Assembly (NCBI RefSeq): GCF_900129635.1
Contig: NZ_FSRB01000002.1
Span: forward strand, 2,632,727-2,696,726
DNA length: 64,000 bases
Source of the DNA: Singulisphaera sp. GP187
Lineage (GTDB): Bacteria; Planctomycetota; Planctomycetia; Isosphaerales; Isosphaeraceae
Direction of reading: 5' to 3'
Below are positions 34,001 to 42,477 of the stretch, in pieces. The position numbers were made by a program, and so were the translations under genes. How positions within the stretch are numbered: the first letter of the stretch is position 1; each line of letters begins with the position of its first letter. A model generated the notes under the pieces. That model searched no databases. It was not told the DNA's origin and saw only the letters and a list, made by a program, of their open reading frames with translations.

Positions 34001-36963
34001 ACCGTGTTGCTGGCGAACAGGCCGCCGCCATCTGTGACCTTCACTTGCAGGTAGAACCCTGGGTTCGTCTCATAGTCGAGCCGAGTCGAGTCGGCCACGG
34101 TGATCACGCCCGCGGCGCTGATCGCGAAGGCTCCGAGACTATTCCCCAGAGTAATGCTGAAGGTCTTCGTGTCCGCCACGTCCAGATCACTGGACACCAC
34201 CGTCCCGACGATCACGCCGTTCGCCGTATTTTCCGGTACGAGAAAGTCTTGCATGGCGATGGCCGGCGGTTCGTTAACGTTCGTCACACTGATCGTGAAG
34301 ACCTGTTCGAAGAAGAGGCCGCCTTGATCCCGCGTCCGGACTCGGATCGAATAGCTGTTCTTCACCTCATAATTGAAAGTGAACGGGGCCATCAAATGCC
34401 CGGCAGGGTCAATCGAGAAGTTGAAGTTGTCGGCGCCGCCAGTTCCGGCCACCAGGCTGTATGTGAAGACGTCTCCGGGATCCTGATCGACCGTACTGAA
34501 TGTACCAACGATAGTGCCGGGAAGGCCGCCTGGCTGGTTCTCGGGGATCGTGCTATTAGACAACGAGAGATTCGTGGGCGTGTGATTCAGGAACCCACTC
34601 AACTGCGAGCCAACCCGTACGCGGCCGCCGCCTTCGGTAAGAAACCTTACGAAATAGGTATTGTTGATATTATCCAACACAACGGCCTGGAGGCCGGAGG
34701 AGGCGCCGGTACCAATGGCGCTGTTGGAAGCATTGATCGCCCCGAAGACTCCCGTTGCCCCGCTGCCCCAGGTCGCGGCCCCGGCATCGGCGAAGGTGCC
34801 GTTATCCCAGGCCGAAATGGCGACCACGTAGTTGCCGTTGCTCAGCACCGTCACCCCAAGGTTGGCGACACTGTCGTTGGCCTTGCTACCGACAAGGCTG
34901 TTGGTGACGGAGATGGTCCCCGTAATTCCCGTGGTGCCGTTACCCCAGGTTGCCGCTCCGGCGTTGACGATGGCGCCGTTGTCCCAGCCCAGAGTACGGA
35001 CTACGTAATTGCCGTTGCCAAGTGCAATCACGCTGCCGCCGCTGCTGCCGTCGCTGGCGGTGGAACCAACGAGGCTGTTGGCGACCGAGAGGATGCCCAC
35101 GACCCCCGAGGTACCGTTGCCCCAGGTTGTCGCTCCGGCGTTGACGACGGCGCCGTTGTCCCAGCCCGTACTGGAGACCACGTAATTACCGTTGCTGAGA
35201 GCCGTCACGACCGCCCCGACATTGTCGTTGGCCTTGTCTCCGACAAGGCTGTTGGAGGCGGAGATGGTCCCCGTGCGTCCCGTGGTGCCGCTGCCCCAGG
35301 TTGCCGCTCCGGCGTTGACGACGGCGCCGTTATCCCAGCCCGTACTGGTGACTACGTAGTTGCCGTTAGTCAGTGCGGTCACACCGCCACTGCCTGCGCT
35401 GTCGCCGGTTTGGCTCCCGACAAGGCTGTTGGAGGTGGAAACGGCCCCAACAATCCCCGAGGCACCCATTCCCCAGGTCGCGGCACCTGTGCCGTTGAGC
35501 CAGAGCGAACTCGCGACCACGTAATTGCCGTTGGACAGCGCCGTCACCCCAACATTTCCGACTCGGTCGCTGACCGTCGTGCCGACAAGGCTATTCGTGG
35601 AGGAGACGAGCCCCACGACCCCAGAGGTACCGCTGCCCCAGGTCGCGGCACCGGCATTAGCGATGGCGCTGTTGTCCCAGAACGGGCTGGCGACCACGTA
35701 ATTGCCATTGGTCAGCGCCGTCACGCCGCCATTGCTGACGTTGTCGCCGGTCTTGCTCCCGACAAGGCTGTTGAAGGCGGAAATGGTCCCCACGACTCCC
35801 GTGGTACCACTGCCCCACGTCGCGGCACCGGCGTCGAGGCTTCCAAGTGCATCATTGTCCCAGTACACGCTGGCGATCACGTAGTTGCCATTGCTCAGCG
35901 CCGTCACGCCGCCACTGCCGAGAGCATCGCCCGCTTTGTTCCCGACAAGGCTGTTGAGGGCAGAAATGGTCCCCGCGACCCCTGAAGTACTGCTGCCCCA
36001 CGTCACCGCCCCGGCGTCGGCTTTGCCGGGACCGTTATCCCAGGACGAGCTGGAAACCACATAATTGCCATTGCTCAACGTTGTCACCGCACTGGCGCCA
36101 ATCGCATCGCCGGTGGTACTGCCGACGAGGCTGTTGGCCGAAGACACAACCCCGGTAATCCCTGTGGTTCCGCTGCCCCAGGTTACTGCTCCGGCTCTGT
36201 CGGCAGCGCCGTTGTCCCAACGCTCACTGCGAACCAGGTAGTTGCCGTTAGTCAACGCTGTCACGCCACTGCTACCGATCTGATCATCGACGGTAGTGCC
36301 GACGAGGCTGTTCGAGGCGGAGACTGCCCCCGCAATCCCTGTGACGCCACTCCCCCACGTCACCGCACCTTTGGTAGCGGACCACGTCGAGCTGCGGACC
36401 ACATAGTTGCCGTTGGTCAGTGCCGTCACACCGCCGTTACCGACACTGTCGCCTGCCGAGACGCCGACGAGGCTGTTGGCGGCGGAGACGATCCCCGCGA
36501 CCCCCGCAGTACCACTGCCCCACGTCGCCGCACCTGCGTTAAAGGTGGTCCCGTTATCCCAACCCGAGCTGGCGATCACGTAGTTGCCGTTGCCCAGCGC
36601 AGTCACACCGTCGCTTCCGACATTGTCGCCAGAATGCGAACCTCGCAGCGTGCTAATCAGGGTGCCGTTCGCACCATTGAACAGATAGACCGCGCCCGCG
36701 TCTGACCCCCCGGCGTCGTCAAAGGGTGAGGTAATGACCACATTTCCCGTGCTCAGCGGCACCACGACCGCCCCGAACTGGTTGCCCACCACCGGGTGTG
36801 GGTCGACGAACTCCGGGAACGCGGCCGAGAGGTTCAGGCGGGCTTCCAGCGGTTCGAGAAACGCCCCGCGATTGACTCCGAACGCCCGATTGCGGCGAAC
36901 GGCCTTAACTCGCGAGCGACCGCGGGGCGCGATCAGGGAGGAAATCCGTGATGCGAACGACAT
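31036..36963 (-). CDS. Giant multi-domain surface protein (LExLExR motif, NGNYVV repeats, cadherin-like, PKD, MBG, SdrD B-like)
   Basis: About 1975 residues. MSFASRISSLIAPRGRSRVK leads to FLEPLEARLNLSAAF, the planctomycete export-associated LExLExRxxLS motif. Next come about twelve repeats of about 59 residues, each with NGNYVVxSxxWDNG, AGAATWGSGTTG and NSLVG, matching a repeat-of-unknown-function class (DUF5650-like). Three cadherin-like domains follow, each with IPEN and DQGGLFxExVFxIxVTNVNE. Next are an Ig-like domain, a PKD domain (YRIDWGDGVIDSF), four GYxxxYDGTAHxxTGTA units and an MBG-type domain (ITVTADSQTKSTGQADPDLT). Then comes a SdrD B-like module (SLSGTVFVDFNNDGQVDFGE) and a unique C-terminal region. 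No sortase or PEP-CTERM anchor is seen. Probable adhesin or matrix protein. Confidence 0.88.
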   Translation of the reverse strand: MSFASRISSLIAPRGRSRVKAVRRNRAFGVNRGAFLEPLEARLNLSAAFPEFVDPHPVVGNQFGAVVVPLSTGNVVITSPFDDAGGSDAGAVYLFNGANGTLISTLRGSHSGDNVGSDGVTALGNGNYVIASSGWDNGTTFNAGAATWGSGTAGVAGIVSAANSLVGVSAGDSVGNGGVTALTNGNYVVRSSTWSATKGAVTWGSGVTGIAGAVSASNSLVGTTVDDQIGSSGVTALTNGNYLVRSERWDNGAADRAGAVTWGSGTTGITGVVSSANSLVGSTTGDAIGASAVTTLSNGNYVVSSSSWDNGPGKADAGAVTWGSSTSGVAGTISALNSLVGNKAGDALGSGGVTALSNGNYVIASVYWDNDALGSLDAGAATWGSGTTGVVGTISAFNSLVGSKTGDNVSNGGVTALTNGNYVVASPFWDNSAIANAGAATWGSGTSGVVGLVSSTNSLVGTTVSDRVGNVGVTALSNGNYVVASSLWLNGTGAATWGMGASGIVGAVSTSNSLVGSQTGDSAGSGGVTALTNGNYVVTSTGWDNGAVVNAGAATWGSGTTGRTGTISASNSLVGDKANDNVGAVVTALSNGNYVVSSTGWDNGAVVNAGATTWGNGTSGVVGILSVANSLVGSTASDGSSGGSVIALGNGNYVVRTLGWDNGAIVNAGAATWGNGTTGITGTISVTNSLVGSKANDSVANLGVTVLSNGNYVVAISAWDNGTFADAGAATWGSGATGVFGAINASNSAIGTGASSGLQAVVLDNINNTYFVRFLTEGGGRVRVGSQLSGFLNHTPTNLSLSNSTIPENQPGGLPGTIVGTFSTVDQDPGDVFTYSLVAGTGGADNFNFSIDPAGHLMAPFTFNYEVKNSYSIRVRTRDQGGLFFEQVFTISVTNVNEPPAIAMQDFLVPENTANGVIVGTVVSSDLDVADTKTFSITLGNSLGAFAISAAGVITVADSTRLDYETNPGFYLQVKVTDGGGLFASNTVSILLTNVNEAPTNTALSASSIPENLPVGTTIGAFTTSDPDHGNSFIYTLVSGTGDTDNASFSLDPAGQLRSAASFDFETRSTYSIRVRSTDQGGLFVERVFPIAVTNVNEAPTITADVAAVTVDEGGDATNSGTFSDIEGNTTVVVTASIGTVTQNNTNGTWSWSLNAADGPSGPLTVSITARDSQNATAIATFIYTVDNVLPTISLSGNATVDEGSAYTLHLGSVTDPGQDTITCYRIDWGDGVIDSFTGNPADTTATHTYTDGPSTQTYTVTVTDEDGLDILAGSLSVTVNNVAPTAAILTNSGIRYGTAVTAAFADMFDPSIVDTAAGLHFVFSIDTDTTGSITYADSSTSSSANFGILNAGSYTVYARIIDKDGGSSTYTTTITVNKADAVFSLSGYAVTYDGTAHSATGTAIGVMGEVLSGLNFGGTTHTDAIAAHADIVSFTDVTGNYNDASLLVTAGIAKANAVVTVSGYSGKYDAASHGATGTAFGVGGADLGAGLSLGSRFTDAPGGTAHWSLTGGANYYDQAGDVAIAIAKADATVSVAGYSGIYDAVAHGLVGTAHGVNGEPLGGLVLETGRANAGTSTVGWTFTGDRNYRDASGTQDVVIAQRPITVTADSQTKSTGQADPDLTYRISAGSLVGDDGLTGRLSREPGDTTGTYAIRRGTLDAGPNYAMSFAGADLVITVATSSLSGTVFVDFNNDGQVDFGEQGIAGATVHLTGTDDLGRAVDQVLQTDLDGAYVFRFLRPGNYRVNETQPAGYAQGTNTVGTVGGTTSGDAFAVTLAADLTGLNYNFGERPAATGSLQRGQTAGIGFWNNKNGQALIKSLNNGPTSTQLGNWLAVTLPNLYGATAGACSLAGKTNAQVAAFYQSRFVLKGTKVDAQVLASALSVYVTNATLDSSHVAERYGFTVTQYGFGATGLFNVGSYGSVFGVANNTQVTVLDLLFAVDDRSAVGVLFKGDTVKRLIADLVFGLINEIGGI

Positions 36964-37329
36964 GGGAGTGTTCTCTCTGGGGGGTGGAGCTCGGCGATGA
37001 GGGCCCGGCTGGAGCGGACGGTCCGAGACCAACGCCCTGTGTGGGACGCGGGGTCAGCCGCACGGGCGGCGAGAAGGAGTTCGGCCCGGGACTCGCATCC
37101 CGGACCGGTTACGACTTCGGAACGATCCCTCTCTTCTGAAAACTGGGAAACGCGACGGAACGTTACCGATCGGACTGAAGATTTCGAAAAAAACTCGGGA
37201 GGCTCATTTCAAGACGCCGCGATTGGGATGTCGCAAACGAAGGTCATGGGCTATCCCGGGCGGTGGGGCGAGCGTATCTTGAGACGTGATGACATCGAAT
37301 CCAGACGACCAGAGTGGGGTGATCCGGCG
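36964..37329. other. Divergent intergenic region between giant surface protein and sigma factor
   Basis: About 366 bases. Promoters of both the surface-protein gene and the sigma/kinase operon must lie here. In-frame ATGs upstream of the sigma factor (for instance in IGMSQTKVMGYPG) make its start uncertain. No clear inverted repeat or -35/-10 pair was recognised. Confidence 0.4.
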
Positions 37330-37962
37330 ATGGCCATCCGCGACGAGGAGACGGATTTGCTGATCGCCAGGGTAGAGGCGGGCGACCTCCGTGCTCGCGA
37401 AGAGTTGCTGGCGCTCCACCGGCACCGGCTGCGCCGGATGGTTGCTGTCCGGCTCGATGACCGGCTGGCCGCGCGGGTCGACCCTTCCGATGTGGTGCAG
37501 GACGCCTTGCTCCTCGCCTCCCGTCGGCTCGACATCTTCCTGCGCGACCGACCCCTGCCGTTCTATCCGTGGCTGCATCGGCTGGCCACCGAGCAGGTCG
37601 TACAGGTCCACCGGCACCACCTCGGCACCCAGTCTCGCGACGTCGGACGGGAGACCAACGGCCGGGCGATTTCGGAACGTGCGACGATCGGCCACCTCTT
37701 CGAGTTCCTCGCGGCCAGCCAGACCAGCCCCAGCCAGCGGGCAAGCCGGGTGGAACAGAAGAGCCGGATCCACGAATCGCTCGCCCTGCTCTCGGAGACC
37801 GACCGCGAGATCCTGGTGATGCACTACCTGGAGGACCTGGCTTTCGGGGAGATCGCTGCCGTGCTCGGCATCACGCCGGGGGCGGCGAAAGTCCGGCACT
37901 TCCGCGCTCTCGAGCGCCTCCGCCCGTTGCTAAGCGAGGACGGCGCGGGCGTGGGCCCATGA
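37330..37962 (+). CDS. ECF-type RNA polymerase sigma factor (kinase-coupled)
   Basis: About 210 residues. Region 2 contains LALHRHRLRRMVAVRLDDRL and RVDPSDVVQDALLLASRRLD; region 4 contains LSETDREILVMHYLEDLAFG and EIAAVLGITPGAAKVRHFRA. It has the same linker signature (HRHHLGTQSRDVGRE) as the other ECF factor in the window, so both belong to one planctomycete family. Its TGA overlaps the ATG of the downstream WD40 kinase (ATGA), a translational coupling that implies a stoichiometric functional pair. The start at MAIRDEETD is chosen by homology; the frame is open upstream to 36997. Confidence 0.88.
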   Translation: MAIRDEETDLLIARVEAGDLRAREELLALHRHRLRRMVAVRLDDRLAARVDPSDVVQDALLLASRRLDIFLRDRPLPFYPWLHRLATEQVVQVHRHHLGTQSRDVGRETNGRAISERATIGHLFEFLAASQTSPSQRASRVEQKSRIHESLALLSETDREILVMHYLEDLAFGEIAAVLGITPGAAKVRHFRALERLRPLLSEDGAGVGP

Positions 37963-40900
37963 GCGGGCTGGACGGCTCGAGCAGCGCGTTCACGCCCGAC
38001 ACCGACATCGTGGAGTGGGCGGCGGAACTGGCGGAACGGGTGCGGGCTGGTGAACACGTGGACCTAAGTACCCTGGCCGTCGAACATCCCGAGCGAGCCG
38101 AGGTCCTGAGACGCCTGTTACCGGCCATCGAGGCCATGGCCCGCCACGCACGTTCCTTAGCAGGACGGCGGCCCTCCCCGTCATTCCCCGGCGGGCGCCG
38201 GACTCTGGGCGAATTCCAGTTCGTCCGCGAAATCGGCCGAGGTGGGATGGGAGTGGTCTACGAGGCCATTCAGTCGTCACTCAACCGATCGGTCGCGTTG
38301 AAAGTCCTGCCCGTCGCCGCGGCGTCTGACCCCCGCCAGTTCGAGCGGTTCCAGCTCGAGGCGCGCGCCGCGGCGTGCTTGCGACACCCTCACATCGTGC
38401 CGGTCTTCGGCGTCGGTTGCGAGGACGAGGTCCCCTACTACGCCATGCAGTTCATCGAAGGGCGCAGCCTCGCCGAGATCCTTCTCGCCCTCCGCAGGGT
38501 CGAGGGACTCGCCGTCCCCGACGGAGATCGGCACAACTCCGGGCCTGATGCGCTCGCCCTGGCACTTGCGACCGACCTGACCCGCTTGTCGCACGTGTTT
38601 TCCGCCCCGAAAGCTCCAGTCACGGGGGCTCCGAAGAGCGATTCGCCTGGAACTGCGCCCGCCCTACCGGACCCGACCGCGACTCGTTGCCGTTCGTACC
38701 CCTGGACGATCGCGGGCTTGGGACTCCAGGTGGCGGAGGCGCTGGAGCACGCGCACGAGAACAGGGTCATTCACCGTGACATCAAGCCGGGCAATCTGCT
38801 TCTGGACGGGCGAGGGCACGTCTGGGTGTCCGACTTCGGCCTCGCGCGGTTTCTCGGCGATGCCCGATTGACCCTGAGCGGAGACCTGATGGGGACGCTC
38901 CGGTACATGAGCCCTGAGCAAGCCCTGGGGCGTCACGTAGTGATCGACGGCCGTACCGACGTCTATTCGCTCGGTGTCACGCTGTACGAGCTCCTCACCC
39001 TACGCGCGGCCTTCGAAGGGTCGGACCGGGCGGACATCCTCCAGGCGCTCGTAAGGGGCGAACCCACCGCGCCGCGGCGACTCAATGCCGCCATCCCTCG
39101 TGACCTGGAGACGATCGTCCTGAAGGCGATGGCCCGAGAGCCAGCCGACCGCTACCAGTCGGCCCGAGACCTGGCCGCCGACCTGACCCGCTTCCTCGAC
39201 GGCCGGCCGGTCACCGCGCGGCGCCCGAGCCTCGTTGATCGGACGGCAAAGCTGGCGGCGCGAAACCGAGGGGTTGTGGTCGCCGTCACTTTGCTGTCGG
39301 CGCTGGTCCTCATCGGCTTGGTGGGCGGCCTCGCCTGGTCGAACAACTGGCTGAGGCGGCACAACGAGCAGTTGAGCCTTGCGCAGAACCGCAGCAGTCA
39401 GCTCGCCCGCAAGGCCGAGGGGCACCGGATCGACGCCGAGCACCAACGCGACCTGGCCGAGCGCCGTCGATGGTTCGCGGAGCGGCATTTCCACGGAGCC
39501 CAACTCCGACTGGCCGGGGAGGCCCTTGACAACGGGCGATTCGAGCGGGCTCAGGACATCCTGCACGACCTTGAACCCTCTCCCGGCGGGACCGACACCC
39601 GCGACTTTGCCTGGCACTCACTCTGGCGCCTGGCTTGCCGAACCGTCGAGCCGATGTATGGGCACGATCGCGGGATCAGTGCCCTGGCCATCTCCCCGGA
39701 CGGCCGGACGCTTGTCACGGGCGACCACGGGGGCACGATCCGGCTCTGGAACGTTGCCAGCGGACAGTCCCTCGGATCGCTGGTCGGACACAGAGTGACC
39801 GTGAGCGGCTTCGCCTTCACGTCCGACGGTCGCTTCCTGGCCTCGGCCGCGAGTAGCGATCTGACCGCTCGGAGCGAGGTCTTGCTGTGGGAACTCTCGA
39901 CCCGCCGCGTGACGACAAGACTGGCCGAGCTCGACGGCTGGCTGGTCAACGCTCTCAGATTCGGACCGGGTGACACGGCCCTGTGGACGCATATCAACTC
40001 CGACACGCGGCCCGGATCCAAGGTGGTCGGGTACAACCTCGCACACGATGCTTCGAAAGCACACGAGGTCCATCGCTGGGATTCGCGCGATCAAGTGAAC
40101 ATGACGCCCGACGGCCACGTCGTAACGATCGTGCCGGTGGAAACCGGGGAGGGGGATCGCTGGTTGATCCGGGACACCGGGACCGGCCGCGTGGATTGGG
40201 TCATGAGCGGGTCTCACAACATCCTGATCCCCTTCGCCGCCTCGGCCGACTCGCGGATCGTTGCGGCGGCGATCCCCGGTGGAGACGTCGTCTGCCGGGA
40301 CACCCGAACCGGGTCGGAACTGGCACGGTTGGCAACGGATGCGGCGGTCTTCAAGCTCGCGTTCAGTCCAGACGGACGAACGCTCGCGGCGGGGTGCGAA
40401 TCCGGTCATGTCCATCTCCTCGACTTTTCCAACAAGACAGAGCGGCGGCTCCCCGTCGGGGAACCCGGGCGCGCGAAGCCGACGTTCGTCCTTGCGTTCG
40501 CGCCGGGTGGCTTGACGCTGGCCACAAGTGTATGGGCGGTGCCAGGCGGGTCCACACGCGTGACCATCTGGGACGTCGCCACCGGGCGCCGCCAGGCCGA
40601 ATATCCCGGACGGCAGGACCGGGTGTCCAACCTCGCCTTCGCGCCCGACGGCCGCTCGGTGTTCATCGTCTCCGGGGCGACTCTCCGGCGCTGGAGGCTG
40701 CTGGATCCCGAGCCCGAGTTCGCTTCTCCCTCTGGGCACGCCGACGAGGCATGGACCGTGGCATTCAGCCCCGACGGGCGCCTCCTTGCCTCGGGCGGCG
40801 ACGACACGGACGAGTTGAACACGATCAAGCTGTGGGACCCGGTCACGGGCCGGTTGATACGGCAATGGAGCGGCGGTCGTGGCACGGTCGCCTCACTGGC

Positions 40901-41606
40901 GTTCTCGCCTGACGGCCGTTTGCTCGTCTCGGGGCATCTGGAGCCGACGGACAACGTGCGGCTCTGGGAGACCGGTTCCGGCCGCATGGTAGCGACCCTC
41001 GTGGGGCACACGGACTGCGTTCGCTCGGTGGCCTTTCATCCCGACGGAGCCCTGCTCGCCTCCGCCGGGTCGGACAGGACAGTCCGGATCTGGGACGTGG
41101 TCACGAAACGTTGCAGGAGTGAGTTGCCGGGTCACACCATGACGGTGCAAGGACTGGCCTTCGCTCCCGACCGGAGTGCGCTGGCATCGGCCAGCTCCGA
41201 TGGCAGTGTGCGTCTCTGGCACGTCGGCTCGGGACGTCTATTGCGCTTGCTCCAGGGACCGCAGAAGCTCACCGCGGTCGCCTTCGCGCCGAACGGCGAA
41301 GTGATCGCGGCTGCCGACGAGGACGGCACCCTCACACAGTGGGATCCGGCCACAGGCGAACGACGCGGGGTCATTCACAGCGAAGACGGCATCGTGCGCG
41401 CGCTGGCGTTTACCCCCGATAGCCAGGCGTTGGCCGCCGCTGGCGAAGGGGGGATGATCGAAGTATGGGACGCCGTCACCGGTCAGCGGCTACTGACGCT
41501 CCCCGGGCAACACCAACTTGTCCATTCTCTGACATTCTCTCCCAACGGTCGGATCCTCGCCTCGTGCGACCATGGAGGAGGTGTACGGATCTGGCGGGGA
41601 CCATAG
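37959..41606 (+). CDS. Transmembrane Ser/Thr protein kinase with C-terminal WD40 propellers
   Basis: About 1215 residues. A short N-terminal helical region (VDLSTLAVEHPERAEVLRRL) precedes the kinase domain with IGRGGMGVVYEA, VALKVL, HRDIKPGNLLLD, DFGLARF and MSPEQ. An insertion of about 80 residues rich in Pro/Ala lies before the HRD segment, as in the kinase at 1931. One membrane helix (VVVAVTLLSALVLIGLVGGL) lies near residue 440. From about residue 560 to the end there are a dozen or more WD40-type blades (SPDGRTLVTGDHGGTIRLWN and similar), enough for two propellers. The frame extends upstream to 37569, but the ATGA overlap with the sigma factor fixes the start. It probably senses extracytoplasmic ligands and acts on the sigma factor; this is inference. 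Confidence 0.92.
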   Translation: MSGLDGSSSAFTPDTDIVEWAAELAERVRAGEHVDLSTLAVEHPERAEVLRRLLPAIEAMARHARSLAGRRPSPSFPGGRRTLGEFQFVREIGRGGMGVVYEAIQSSLNRSVALKVLPVAAASDPRQFERFQLEARAAACLRHPHIVPVFGVGCEDEVPYYAMQFIEGRSLAEILLALRRVEGLAVPDGDRHNSGPDALALALATDLTRLSHVFSAPKAPVTGAPKSDSPGTAPALPDPTATRCRSYPWTIAGLGLQVAEALEHAHENRVIHRDIKPGNLLLDGRGHVWVSDFGLARFLGDARLTLSGDLMGTLRYMSPEQALGRHVVIDGRTDVYSLGVTLYELLTLRAAFEGSDRADILQALVRGEPTAPRRLNAAIPRDLETIVLKAMAREPADRYQSARDLAADLTRFLDGRPVTARRPSLVDRTAKLAARNRGVVVAVTLLSALVLIGLVGGLAWSNNWLRRHNEQLSLAQNRSSQLARKAEGHRIDAEHQRDLAERRRWFAERHFHGAQLRLAGEALDNGRFERAQDILHDLEPSPGGTDTRDFAWHSLWRLACRTVEPMYGHDRGISALAISPDGRTLVTGDHGGTIRLWNVASGQSLGSLVGHRVTVSGFAFTSDGRFLASAASSDLTARSEVLLWELSTRRVTTRLAELDGWLVNALRFGPGDTALWTHINSDTRPGSKVVGYNLAHDASKAHEVHRWDSRDQVNMTPDGHVVTIVPVETGEGDRWLIRDTGTGRVDWVMSGSHNILIPFAASADSRIVAAAIPGGDVVCRDTRTGSELARLATDAAVFKLAFSPDGRTLAAGCESGHVHLLDFSNKTERRLPVGEPGRAKPTFVLAFAPGGLTLATSVWAVPGGSTRVTIWDVATGRRQAEYPGRQDRVSNLAFAPDGRSVFIVSGATLRRWRLLDPEPEFASPSGHADEAWTVAFSPDGRLLASGGDDTDELNTIKLWDPVTGRLIRQWSGGRGTVASLAFSPDGRLLVSGHLEPTDNVRLWETGSGRMVATLVGHTDCVRSVAFHPDGALLASAGSDRTVRIWDVVTKRCRSELPGHTMTVQGLAFAPDRSALASASSDGSVRLWHVGSGRLLRLLQGPQKLTAVAFAPNGEVIAAADEDGTLTQWDPATGERRGVIHSEDGIVRALAFTPDSQALAAAGEGGMIEVWDAVTGQRLLTLPGQHQLVHSLTFSPNGRILASCDHGGGVRIWRGP

Positions 41607-42477
41607 CCTGACCACCGCTGGGCATCGCTCAAAAAAATGCTCAGGTGCCCCTGGTGCTAGAGCAAGGGCCTGCGCTGTTCTTGTGGGCGGAGCAATCGTG
41701 ACCAGAATGCCGTGATTCCCCGAAGAACACGGATCACTCGGCGGTGCGAGAATGAGCGAGCTGTTCGAGGTCATCCCCGCTCCTGGGGTGTCGGCTCCGG
41801 TGGCTTGAGATTGTGGGTGGTCGGCATGGGTGCATCTCCTTCCGGAAGGACACTCGCTCCTTGGTCCGGTTCTCGCTTGACCGAGCCGGTGCGGTCTCGT
41901 CCAATGGCGCACCGATGCTTGACGAGGGACCGAGATGCACGAGAAGGCCTCATCCAATAAATCCCATACGATGTGGAGTGCCTCGGCGATGAGAGCAACC
42001 TACCGCCATCCCCCAAGTCGAGCTGCGACACGAACTCCCTGCGATCCGCGGGAACGGGTCGTGGTTCGCTGTGCCGGGGGTGAAGACCGAGCTCCCTGGC
42101 TTCGGTCGTGGTCGCGTCGCTGGCCAGAGCGATGTCGATCGACGCGCCAATGTTGATGGGCGGTTCGACCGAGACGATTGGCGGTTCTGGTGCCGGGGAT
42201 GGAGCGAGTCGTCACCAGCCCCCAAGGTCTCCCTCGCAGGTGGGAACCCGGCCGGAGTCGAGATCGCCGGACACACCCTCCCGAAAGACGAGTCCATCGA
42301 TACGCGTGCAACCAAGGGGGAGGGCCACGTGCTGCCCATGCTTTCGCCGGAGCTGAGCGCGGGCACGGAGCGACCTGGAGCGGAGGAGTGCGGAGGTGCA
42401 CCTCGACTCGAGGGTGCCCCTCAAGATCCCGGGATGTCAGACGAGATTTCGCACCGGATCAACCAGGGGAGAGGTCC
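41607..42477. other. Long intergenic region between two kinase genes; no gene supported
   Basis: About 870 bases. On the minus strand an AAGGAG box 8 nt before an ATG (41828) opens an 18-codon ORF, MPTTHNLKPPEPTPQERG, ending at 41772. The following frame (GDDLEQLAHSRTAE) looks like a continuation displaced by a frame change. This could be a decayed small gene. Everything else is short overlapping ORFs without motifs. Confidence 0.4.

Noticed and set aside
34045..35985. 646-residue open frame on the plus strand inside the giant surface-protein gene
   Set aside because: It is antisense to the repeat block and arises from the repeats' regular codon pattern. It has no signal, motif or ribosome binding site, and the minus-strand product is clearly real.
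34660..36650. CRISPR-like or satellite array because of regular DNA repeats
   Set aside because: The roughly 177-bp periodicity is in frame and encodes the NGNYVV protein repeats. There are no short repeats with unique spacers.
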